Of a stretch of 10,112 bases of DNA, positions 1 through 6,730 are shown one piece after another. This DNA is from an uncultured Flavihumibacter sp. (GTDB lineage Bacteria > Bacteroidota > Bacteroidia > Chitinophagales > Chitinophagaceae). Every line of letters begins with the position of its first letter. Positions within the stretch are counted from its first letter, which is position 1. The position numbers and the translations under genes were made by a program. The notes beneath the pieces were generated by a model. The model did no database searches. It saw nothing but the letters and a program-made list of their open reading frames with translations, and was not told the origin of the DNA. The stretch is from assembly GCA_946481605.1 (NCBI GenBank), contig CAMLPA010000094.1, forward strand, positions 1-10,112, read 5' to 3'.

Positions 1-2
1 CC

Positions 3-95
3 ACTTACCCTTTAGTGAAGGAGAACTACACGGAATTCGGGTTCATCTTCGGACTGGGCGGTGTATTGCAGAAAGGGGGAAGGAAGTATGATTGA
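3..95 (+). CDS. C-terminal end of an unidentified gene, possibly an outer-membrane protein (partial)
   Basis: An open frame enters from the left edge and runs for 30 codons to a TGA at 93-95. The visible tail contains YTEFGFIFGLGGVLQ, with alternating aromatic/aliphatic and small residues followed by a short basic end (KGGRKYD). This could be a late strand of an outer-membrane beta-barrel, but the family cannot be named from so little. The frame was chosen because it reads to the edge and gives a plausible protein. The frame starting at position 2 is also open, up to a TGA at 89-91, but its product is Arg/Gly-rich and less protein-like. The gene converges on the LacI-type regulator, and its stop codon overlaps the first bases of the inverted repeat beginning at 94. 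That it is a real gene end is moderately likely; the function is a guess. Confidence 0.45.
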   Translation, partial: TYPLVKENYTEFGFIFGLGGVLQKGGRKYD

Positions 96-268
96 TTTTG
101 AATGATGGATTTTCAATTTTGAATGATGAGTCTTCGGAGATGGCGAATTAGCGTTGCATAAGAATAGACGCTAAGTGCCTATGGTCTAATGCAATAGTAT
201 TTTGTGGTGGGTTCTTGCAGAAAAACTTCAAAAAATAATCCATCATTTAAAATCCATCATTCAAAATC
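94..268. repeat. 20-bp perfect inverted repeat around a convergent gene junction, built from a 13-bp unit
   Basis: Positions 94-113 are the exact reverse complement of 249-268, with 135 bp between the arms. Each arm is built from the unit ATTTTGAATGATG. On the plus strand it occurs at 95-107 and 116-128. On the minus strand it occurs at 255-267, with a one-mismatch copy at 241-253. The middle includes a weak stem (TTGCAT at 154-159 with ATGCAA at 189-194, and AGAC at 166-169 with GTCT at 184-187). The left arm starts on the stop codon of the upstream gene. The right arm encodes the last six residues and the stop of the regulator. It could be a bidirectional terminator or transcript-end structure, or a small non-autonomous repeat element. 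No target-site duplication is visible beside the arms. The 96-246 interval holds no gene that I can support. Confidence 0.75.
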
Positions 269-1299
269 CTTTTCCCTCCGGAAGAATCCCTGATCTGCAT
301 TTCCGGCGTGAGTACTCTCTTTTCGAACTCTTTAATGGGCCGTTTGCTTTCAATTAATTGAAGTAACAGTTCGGTAGCGGCTTTACCCATTTCGTAAGCG
401 GGTTGCCTGATTACGGAAAGGGAAGGATTCAGCAATTCAGGAATATCCGTATTGGAAAAGCCGATCACGGCCATTTCATCGGGCACCCGTATGCCTCTTC
501 TGATCAGTGTTTTCAGGCAACCGGTGGTGAGCTTATCGCTGGTGGTGAAGATGGCGTCGGGTTTGTTCTTTTGCGTGAGCAGGTTGTTCACGGCTTCTTC
601 AATTTCTGAAAAAATCATTCCCCCATAAAAACAATGTTTCACCCAGGAGTTGATGGGTTTGATATCGTGTGCGAGCAATGCTTCGCGGTAGCCGGCCAAT
701 CGTTCTGATGTGATCGAAAGGAATTCAGAGTTCGTAAGTGCTGCGATCTTTTTATAGCCATTCTTTATAAGATGTTCGGTGGCATCATAAGCGCCCTGGA
801 AATTATCGGACACCACAGTATGTGTTTTGATGTCATCGGCAATACGGTCGAACAATACAATGGGCAACCCTTTTTCGTGCAATGCGCGGATATGACTGGT
901 ATCATTGGTTTCTGTGGAAACTGAAATCAGCAACCCATCTACAGAGCGGGAAGAAAGGTAATGCAGGTCCATTACTTCACGTTCATAAGATTCATGACTT
1001 TGTGAGATGATTACGTTGTATCCTCTATCGTAAGCGATGGATTCTATCCCGTTGATGATCTGCGAGAAGAAATTATTGGCGATCTCGCATACCACCACGC
1101 CAATGGAGCGGCTTCTTTTTTCTTTCAGACTCAGCGCGATGGGATTGGGGCGGTAGTTGAGTTTTTCGGCGCAATCCAGCACCAGTTGTTTGGTTTCCGC
1201 ACTGATCTCGTGGCTGTCGCGCAGGGCGCGTGAAACCGTGGAGGTGGAGAGTCCTAAGGCTTTGGCAATGTCTTTAATAGTAACCGCTTCGAATTTCAT
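247..1299 (-). CDS. LacI/GalR-family transcriptional regulator
   Basis: This 350-residue protein has the full LacI-family layout. Residues 7-26 (TIKDIAKALGLSTSTVSRAL) form the helix-turn-helix. Residues 49-60 (YRPNPIALSLKE) form the hinge helix, with Leu58 placed where LacI and PurR insert a leucine into the central CG step of the operator. From about residue 65 (SIGVVV) a periplasmic-binding-protein-like effector domain follows, with ERLAGYREAL, TTSDKLTTGCL and the late IGFSNTDIPELLNPSLSVIRQP block. The ATG is supported because the HTH begins at residue 7, as usual. It is divergent from the susC-like gene, with two LacI-type operators in between, so it is probably the local repressor of the cluster. 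The effector is not readable from sequence; a galacturonate-derived metabolite is an inference from the neighbours. The family's usual end (MQIRDSS) is followed by a tail whose last six residues, ILNDGF, are encoded inside the inverted repeat. Confidence 0.95.
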   Translation of the reverse strand: MKFEAVTIKDIAKALGLSTSTVSRALRDSHEISAETKQLVLDCAEKLNYRPNPIALSLKEKRSRSIGVVVCEIANNFFSQIINGIESIAYDRGYNVIISQSHESYEREVMDLHYLSSRSVDGLLISVSTETNDTSHIRALHEKGLPIVLFDRIADDIKTHTVVSDNFQGAYDATEHLIKNGYKKIAALTNSEFLSITSERLAGYREALLAHDIKPINSWVKHCFYGGMIFSEIEEAVNNLLTQKNKPDAIFTTSDKLTTGCLKTLIRRGIRVPDEMAVIGFSNTDIPELLNPSLSVIRQPAYEMGKAATELLLQLIESKRPIKEFEKRVLTPEMQIRDSSGGKRILNDGF

Positions 1300-1321
1300 C
1301 CTTGATCTAATTGAATGATTC

Positions 1322-1329
1322 TAAAGATA
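1322..1329 (-). promoter_or_regulatory. Candidate -7 box of the regulator gene
   Basis: Read on the minus strand this is TATCTTTA, five of the six fixed positions of the Bacteroidota -7 consensus TAnnTTTG. It lies 22 bp upstream of the regulator's ATG, so the untranslated leader would be short. No clear TTTG-type -33 box is found about 20 bp further upstream. One such near match is expected by chance in a region this size. Confidence 0.25.
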
Positions 1330-1429
1330 CTGCATTATGCCGGAACGCTGCGGGAAGAAGTGTTGCATGTGGTATTTTATGCAAACCATTACGCCAACGA
1401 TGCCGGGAACGATTGCGTAAAAAAAGACT

Positions 1430-1443
1430 TTCAAACGTTTTCC
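1430..1443. promoter_or_regulatory. Candidate LacI-family operator, upstream site
   Basis: The sequence TTCAAACGTTTTCC matches the consensus TGNAANCGNTTNCA at eight of ten fixed positions and contains the 8-bp palindrome AAACGTTT centred on CG. Its centre is 80 bp upstream of the centre of the perfect operator at 1510-1523. Two repressor sites at that distance, beside a divergent LacI-family gene, fit loop-type repression, although only the sequence match is seen directly. It overlaps the possible -33 element of the cluster promoter. Confidence 0.55.
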
Positions 1444-1469
1444 CGGCAAGGAAAATAGTGATAGCATTG
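1438..1469 (+). promoter_or_regulatory. Candidate promoter of the susC-like operon
   Basis: TAGCATTG at 1462-1469 matches five of the six fixed positions of the Bacteroidota -7 box TAnnTTTG and is the best such match on the plus strand in the 301-bp intergenic region. A T-run at 1438-1441 lies 20 bp upstream, where a TTTG-like -33 element is expected, but it lacks the G. If this is the promoter, transcription would start near 1476. The upstream operator would then cover the -33 element, and the downstream operator would sit about 35-50 bp inside the transcript as a roadblock. The match is weak and could be chance. Confidence 0.28.
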
Positions 1470-1509
1470 CTTTAACGATTGAAATTGCTTGTCATATTGC
1501 ACGCCGAGA

Positions 1510-1523
1510 TGAAACCGATTACA
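1510..1523. promoter_or_regulatory. LacI-family operator, perfect consensus match
   Basis: The sequence TGAAACCGATTACA fits the LacI/CcpA/PurR-type consensus TGNAANCGNTTNCA at all ten fixed positions. It is a dyad-symmetric site with CG at the centre. It lies 77 bp upstream of the susC-like ATG and 210 bp upstream of the divergent regulator's ATG. A CG-centred site suits the regulator's hinge leucine (Leu58) and its Thr-Ser pair at the start of the recognition helix. Binding by this particular protein is inferred. Confidence 0.72.
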
Positions 1524-1600
1524 CCTTCTGTACCCGTTCAGGTTTCTGTGCTTATCACATCCATATTTCCCTCGTTTCATTAACTAAACAAGTTTGCTGT

Positions 1601-4600
1601 ATGAGAAAGTTATGCTTCACATTTTTGTTGCTGGTGGGCGTATTGGCTTCGGCCTTTGCGCAATCGCGGAAGATCACCGGTAAGGTGATGGACGGCACCA
1701 CGGGCAACGGACTTCCCGATGTATCGGTGGTGGTGTCAGGTGCCACTGCCGGTGTTCAGACAGACCCTGTTGGGAATTTCACCATTACTACCAATGTACA
1801 GGGCAATGTAAAACTGGTATTCAGTTATGTGGGTTACACCACGCAAACGCTCACGGTTTCAGGCGATGCACCTGTTAGCGTTGTGTTGGAGAAATCTGCC
1901 AACAGCCTGGATGATGTGGTGGTGATCGGTTATGGAACGGCGAAAAGAAAGGACCTTACCGGGGCCATTTCCTCGTTATCGGGCAAGGAGTTGGAGCGCA
2001 TTCCACTTTCCAGCGCAGCAGAAGCGCTTACGGGAAGATTGCCTGGTGTGCAGGTGACTACCACCGATGGTGCGCCCGGCGCAGAGATTGTAATACGCGT
2101 AAGGGGCGGAGGTTCCATTACGCAGGACAACTCGCCGTTGTTTATTGTAGATGGTTTCCCGGTTCCTGATATCAATGATATCGCACCTACAGATATTGAA
2201 AGCATTGATGTGCTGAAAGATGCCTCGGCTTCCGCGATTTATGGTGCGAGAGGCGCGAACGGCGTTGTGATCATTACCACCAAAAGGGCAAAGGCAGGAA
2301 AGAGTGTGGTTTCTTACAACGGGTTCTACCAGTTAAGAGCTTTTCCGCGTAAACTTGATGTGCTTTCCCCTTATGAATTTACGCTCGCGCAATATGAGTA
2401 CGCCAGGTTGAGAAGTCAGGCTGAAGTGGATAATTTCCAGAAATATTTCGGTGTATATGATGACCTTGAATTGTACAAGGCGCAGAAAGGAACAAACTGG
2501 CAGGATGAACTGTTTGGCGATCCTCCGGCTTCGCAACAGCACAATGTAAGTGTGACAGGCGGTAACGATAAAACGAAAGTGAGTCTGAGTTATACGAACA
2601 ACAAAGATGAAGGTTTGATGGTAGGCTCTTCTTATGAAAGGCATTACCTGAATTTCAAATTGAACCATGATATCTCAAAGTCGTTGAAGTTTGATTTCTC
2701 CACCCGTTATTCCAACGCCACAACATTGGGCGCGGGAACATCAGGTGGTTCCAGTGTAAGAGTTGGCGATGCGATTACGACGCGTCCGGTGAACGGTATT
2801 GCTGACCAGATCGATATCAGTGATTTGGTGGATGGTGCTACGGATGATTTGTATGAGGAGTTCCTGAGAAGTCTGATCAATCCCATCGACCTTACAAAGC
2901 AGGATTACAGGAGAAGGATCAGCAATGTGTTGAACCTGAATGGCGGGCTTACCTGGAACATTATGAAAGGGCTTTCCTTCCGTTCTGAACTTAGTTTGAA
3001 CAGGAACGCCGAAGAGAACCGGCGCTTCTGGGGGCCGCTTACCGGTGAATCCAGGAATGTTGGTGGTAACCTGCCACTGGGTGAAACTTCCGATATTCTC
3101 AGAACCGGATATCGGCTGGCCAATACGCTTACTTATAATTTTAATGTAGGTGACGATCATCGTTTTACTGTACTTGTAGGTAATGAGTTGCTTGATGAAA
3201 ATGGTAACAGTAAAGGCATGAGGGCTAAGTACTTTGCCGAGAACATCACGCCTGAAAAATTATTCGACAATATTGGTCTTGGAACGATGGATCGAATTGA
3301 ATCAAGCGATAAGTATGGTTCTGCGCTTCAGTCTTACTTTGGAAGGGTCAATTATACGTTAAAAGGCAAGTACATTTTTGCTATGTCATTGAGAGCTGAT
3401 GGATCCAGTCTTTTCTCTGAACAGAACCGGTGGTCCTATTTCCCGGCTGTGTCTGCAGCGTGGAGGGTTTCCGATGAGAACTTCCTGAAAGACGTTGCAT
3501 TTGTGACCGATCTTAAACTGAGAGCTAGTTACGGGGAAGCCGGTAACAACAGGATCGCGATCAATTTATGGAAACCGGAATACACCATTTCCAATACGCG
3601 TACGATAGGATTCAATGACGTTGCAAATCCATATTATCATCCCCCAAGCATGTTGCCGAACCCTGGGTTGAAATGGGAGACAACAATCACCAGAAACCTT
3701 GGACTGGATTTCTCGCTGTTCAATAGTCGTATCAATGGTTCGCTTGATGCATATTGGAATACTACTAAGGATTTGTTGATTTCAGAACCTATTTCTGCCG
3801 ATGGCGGTTATAGTACCCAAATGATCAATATCGGTCAAACTTCCAATAAAGGTGTTGAACTTGCATTGAATGGAATGTTGGTGAATAAAAAAGATTTTAC
3901 ACTTGGCGCATCCTTCAATATCGGGTTTAACAGGTCAAAAATTGACGATCTGGGCAATAACCCTTCTGCAAATTATAGCTCTAACTGGGCGGGAACAGAT
4001 TTGAAAACCCAGGATGATTACAGAGTGATTCAAGGACAGACTGTTGGCCTGATGTACGGATTTGTAACCGATGGATGGTACACCACAGATGATTTCGCTT
4101 CTTATGATGCGGTGAACAACCGGTACATCCTCAAGGGTGGTGTTCCGGATCCGGGAGGCCTCATGGGAGGAATTTCACTGCGTCCCGGACTGCTTAAATT
4201 AAAAGATCTTGACGGCGACGGATTCATTACTGCGGATAAAGACCGCCAGATCATTGGTGTGGCGCAGCCTAAATTCTCCGGAGGTTTTGGGCTGAATTCC
4301 ACCTACAAAGGATTTGATGGCTCAGTTTTCTTCAACTATGTGTATGGAAATGATGTGTACAATGCCGGAAAAATCTCATTCAATATGTATTACAGAAATT
4401 CTTACGGAAATATGTTGAATACCATGAACTCTAATAACCGGTATAAATATATTGATGGAGCGGGTAACCTGGTGACCAGTTTGGAAGGGTTGGCAGAATT
4501 AAACAAAGATGCGAAAATATGGACGCCCTTTTCCATGGGCAATGCCTCTCCCGTATTCCATTCTTATGCGGTTGAAGACGGGTCCTTCTTGAGGTTAAAC

Positions 4601-4834
4601 AATGTTACGCTTGGTTATTCTCTTCCTCGTAACCTGATTTCCAAACTGAGTATGCAGCGCTTTAGAATATACGCTACCGTTTATAACGCGTTCCTCTGGA
4701 CAAAATATTCGGGCTATGATCCTGAGGTAAGCGCTACGCGCAGTTCTGGTTATTCCGCGCTTACGCCGGGGGTTGATTTCTCCGGTTATCCCAAGAGCAG
4801 AACCTATACTGCTGGTGTAAACATTACTTTCTAA
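1601..4834 (+). CDS. SusC/RagA-family TonB-dependent outer-membrane transporter
   Basis: This 1077-residue protein is the import channel of a Sus-type glycan uptake pair, using TonB energy to move oligosaccharides across the outer membrane. Residues 1-20 are a Sec signal peptide, probably cut at AFA|Q. Residues 24 to about 98 are a carboxypeptidase-regulatory-like beta-sandwich (KITGKVMDGTTGNGLPDVSV ... YVGYTTQTL). DDVVVIGYG near residue 105 is the likely Ton box. A plug domain follows to about 228, with LFIVDGFPV, IESIDVLKDASASAIYGARG and NGVVIITTKR. The remainder is a beta-barrel ending in the typical terminal Phe (YTAGVNITF). The acidic loop DLDGDGFITAD at 869-879 is a common SusC-family feature. 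No STN domain is present at the N-terminus, so it is unlikely to signal to an anti-sigma factor. The downstream lyases suggest a pectic substrate. It is the first gene of the cluster, 28 nt before the SusD-like gene. Confidence 0.97.
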   Translation: MRKLCFTFLLLVGVLASAFAQSRKITGKVMDGTTGNGLPDVSVVVSGATAGVQTDPVGNFTITTNVQGNVKLVFSYVGYTTQTLTVSGDAPVSVVLEKSANSLDDVVVIGYGTAKRKDLTGAISSLSGKELERIPLSSAAEALTGRLPGVQVTTTDGAPGAEIVIRVRGGGSITQDNSPLFIVDGFPVPDINDIAPTDIESIDVLKDASASAIYGARGANGVVIITTKRAKAGKSVVSYNGFYQLRAFPRKLDVLSPYEFTLAQYEYARLRSQAEVDNFQKYFGVYDDLELYKAQKGTNWQDELFGDPPASQQHNVSVTGGNDKTKVSLSYTNNKDEGLMVGSSYERHYLNFKLNHDISKSLKFDFSTRYSNATTLGAGTSGGSSVRVGDAITTRPVNGIADQIDISDLVDGATDDLYEEFLRSLINPIDLTKQDYRRRISNVLNLNGGLTWNIMKGLSFRSELSLNRNAEENRRFWGPLTGESRNVGGNLPLGETSDILRTGYRLANTLTYNFNVGDDHRFTVLVGNELLDENGNSKGMRAKYFAENITPEKLFDNIGLGTMDRIESSDKYGSALQSYFGRVNYTLKGKYIFAMSLRADGSSLFSEQNRWSYFPAVSAAWRVSDENFLKDVAFVTDLKLRASYGEAGNNRIAINLWKPEYTISNTRTIGFNDVANPYYHPPSMLPNPGLKWETTITRNLGLDFSLFNSRINGSLDAYWNTTKDLLISEPISADGGYSTQMINIGQTSNKGVELALNGMLVNKKDFTLGASFNIGFNRSKIDDLGNNPSANYSSNWAGTDLKTQDDYRVIQGQTVGLMYGFVTDGWYTTDDFASYDAVNNRYILKGGVPDPGGLMGGISLRPGLLKLKDLDGDGFITADKDRQIIGVAQPKFSGGFGLNSTYKGFDGSVFFNYVYGNDVYNAGKISFNMYYRNSYGNMLNTMNSNNRYKYIDGAGNLVTSLEGLAELNKDAKIWTPFSMGNASPVFHSYAVEDGSFLRLNNVTLGYSLPRNLISKLSMQRFRIYATVYNAFLWTKYSGYDPEVSATRSSGYSALTPGVDFSGYPKSRTYTAGVNITF

Positions 4835-4862
4835 TCTGGTTTGAGTGCTAAAAAGAAATATT

Positions 4863-6710
4863 ATGAAACGAATTGCCATATTAACCTTGATTGCTGCCCC
4901 GATACTATTCGGTAGCTGTAAGAAGTTCCTTGAAAAGGAATATGATTCCGCCTTTACAAGGGAAACCATTTATTCGACAGAGGACGATGCGATAAAGGCG
5001 GTAAATGCCGTTTATGCCCTGTTCAATCAGGATGCTTATACTTCAAGGGTGTCAAACATTTTTACGGGTAACTCTGATATAGAAATTGGGGGTGTTGGAG
5101 CCAGTCCGGATAACTCCCGCCGCGACATCTGGTCTTTCGAAGCGACCGATGCCAATGCTGATCTCCGGGTGGTTTATCAATACGCATATTTCGCGATCAA
5201 TCGTGCGAATGATTGTATAGAGGGTATTAAAGCGAGTCCGCTGTATGCCAGCGGTGATCCTACTTTTAAAAACCTGCTTGGTGAAGCATCAGCGCTAAGG
5301 GCATACTGGTACTATCTTTTGATGAACCATTTCGGAGATGTCCCTTTCCGGGCCAAAGCCACAGTTGCGGGGGATAGTCTTTATCTTACCCGTACAAACA
5401 GAGATTCCATTCTTACTTACCTTATCAACGACCTCAGAGCGGTGGAAGAAGGGATGTCATGGGCTGATGCACTGGATTTTGGAATAGAAAGAATTAACCG
5501 CGAGTTTGTACTTGGGTTCATTGCACGTCTTTCACTGATGAGGGGTGGTTACTGGTTGTATCCAGATATGGTAATGCGCAGGAAAGATGATTACCTGCAA
5601 TATTATCAGATCGCAAGAGATTATTGTAAAAAGCTGATGGACCTAAAACCGCACACACTCACGCCCAACTTTTTGCAGATCTTTAAGAACCAGTGCGAGG
5701 GGCTTACGCCTGAAAATGAAGACATTTTATGGGAAGTAGCCTTTCATCCCGGATTCGGTGATGTGGCCTGGTGCCAGGGCGTTCGTGTGGATGCTGGTAA
5801 CCATGATTATGGTTCCGGGTCAAATTATCTTAGCCTCTCTCCACACTATATGTATTCTTTTGATACGCTTGATCAACGTCTTAATGCGACATGTAACGTA
5901 GTGTATTATACAAACTTAACCACCAATACTTATCGTGATGAGATGCCTGTTGCTGTTAGTTCTATAGCTCCGGCAAAATGGAACCGTCTTTGGTTAAAGG
6001 CACCTCCAGGTAAAAACTCCGCAAAAGGAACAGGTATTAACTGGCCGGTGATGCGTTACTCCGATGTGCTTTTGATGTATGCTGAAGCAGAGAATGAATT
6101 GAGCAATGGTCCAACAGGAGAGGCCATCGCGGCGCTCAAAGCCGTACGTCAGCGCGCTTTTCCTTCCTCGGCCTGGGGTGAAAAAGTAGATGCTTACATA
6201 GCCTCGGTAAGTGGCGGAAAGCAAGCCTTTTTTGAAGCCATTGTAGATGAAAGGGCCTGGGAATTTGGCGGTGAATGTCTCCGCAAATATGACCTGGCCC
6301 GCTGGAACAACTACGGTGAAAAACTGGATGAGGCTTACAATACACTCTTCCAGATGGGGGCAGATACTTATGCGGGAACAGGTGCTTATTCAGGCTTGCC
6401 CGGGTATCTCTATTACAAAAAGAATGCTGATGGAACGCTCAATTTTCTTACAAAATTCAGGAGGCCCGAAGTGGAGCCGCCGGTAAAAGATGTGCCCACT
6501 ACCGGTGCAAATCCCAACGGGTACATCCGCGTGAACTGGTTGAGGTCACTTTATAATAATACCACGCAGGGACCGTCAAACTTTATCCTGTATTCCTGGA
6601 GAGGATATATGCAGAATAAGTCCAAGCCGGTAAAATACATCATGCCGATCCATAGTTCCCAGATCACGGCCAGCCTCGGACGTCTTAACAATGATGGCTA
6701 TCAGTATTGA
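4863..6710 (+). CDS. SusD/RagB-family surface glycan-binding lipoprotein
   Basis: This is the SusD partner of the preceding transporter, the lid that captures glycan at the cell surface. I prefer the ATG at 4863 (615 residues) over the in-frame GTG at 4845. The ATG follows an A-rich stretch and gives a clean signal: MKR, a hydrophobic core, then the lipobox FGSC with the lipid-bearing Cys19, followed by KKFLEKEYDS. The N-terminal half has the helical TPR-like pattern of the family (DAIKAVNAVYALFN, LLGEASALRAYWYYLLMNHFGDVPF). The C-terminal region has VMRYSDVLLMYAEAENEL and the family signature ERAWEFGGECLRKYDLARWN at about 462-481. At 615 residues it is on the long side for the family. The stop is 20 nt before the proposed start of the next gene, so the two are probably co-transcribed. 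Ligand specificity for pectic oligosaccharides is inferred from the neighbours. Confidence 0.95.
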   Translation: MKRIAILTLIAAPILFGSCKKFLEKEYDSAFTRETIYSTEDDAIKAVNAVYALFNQDAYTSRVSNIFTGNSDIEIGGVGASPDNSRRDIWSFEATDANADLRVVYQYAYFAINRANDCIEGIKASPLYASGDPTFKNLLGEASALRAYWYYLLMNHFGDVPFRAKATVAGDSLYLTRTNRDSILTYLINDLRAVEEGMSWADALDFGIERINREFVLGFIARLSLMRGGYWLYPDMVMRRKDDYLQYYQIARDYCKKLMDLKPHTLTPNFLQIFKNQCEGLTPENEDILWEVAFHPGFGDVAWCQGVRVDAGNHDYGSGSNYLSLSPHYMYSFDTLDQRLNATCNVVYYTNLTTNTYRDEMPVAVSSIAPAKWNRLWLKAPPGKNSAKGTGINWPVMRYSDVLLMYAEAENELSNGPTGEAIAALKAVRQRAFPSSAWGEKVDAYIASVSGGKQAFFEAIVDERAWEFGGECLRKYDLARWNNYGEKLDEAYNTLFQMGADTYAGTGAYSGLPGYLYYKKNADGTLNFLTKFRRPEVEPPVKDVPTTGANPNGYIRVNWLRSLYNNTTQGPSNFILYSWRGYMQNKSKPVKYIMPIHSSQITASLGRLNNDGYQY

Positions 6711-6730
6711 TCACCTTAAAAATTACTATC

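Noticed and set aside
131..140. TCTTCGGAGA as a mini hairpin terminator
   Set aside because: The stem is only three base pairs and no T-run follows.
94..268. The inverted-repeat region as an insertion sequence or CRISPR remnant
   Set aside because: No transposase fragment, no target-site duplication and no regular spacer-repeat pattern are present.
2741..3160. Long open frame on the minus strand inside the susC-like gene (139 codons), and similar ones at 4595-4969 and 9079-9456
   Set aside because: These are antisense to clear protein families, have no recognisable domain, and are explained by the codon usage of the plus-strand genes.
4205..4237. EF-hand-like DLDGDGFITAD loop in the SusC-like protein
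   Set aside because: Comparable DxDGDGxI loops are common in SusC-family barrels, so it is a normal family feature.
4845..4862. GTG start 18 nt upstream of the susD-like ATG
   Set aside because: It would place six residues before MKRIAIL, and the ATG at 4863 gives a canonical lipoprotein signal preceded by an A-rich leader, so the ATG is preferred.
6707..6730. TTG start overlapping the susD-like stop for the FN3/beta-helix lipoprotein
   Set aside because: TTG is a rare start and the added residues extend the signal for no benefit. The GTG at 6731 places the basic region and hydrophobic core at normal distances from Cys25.
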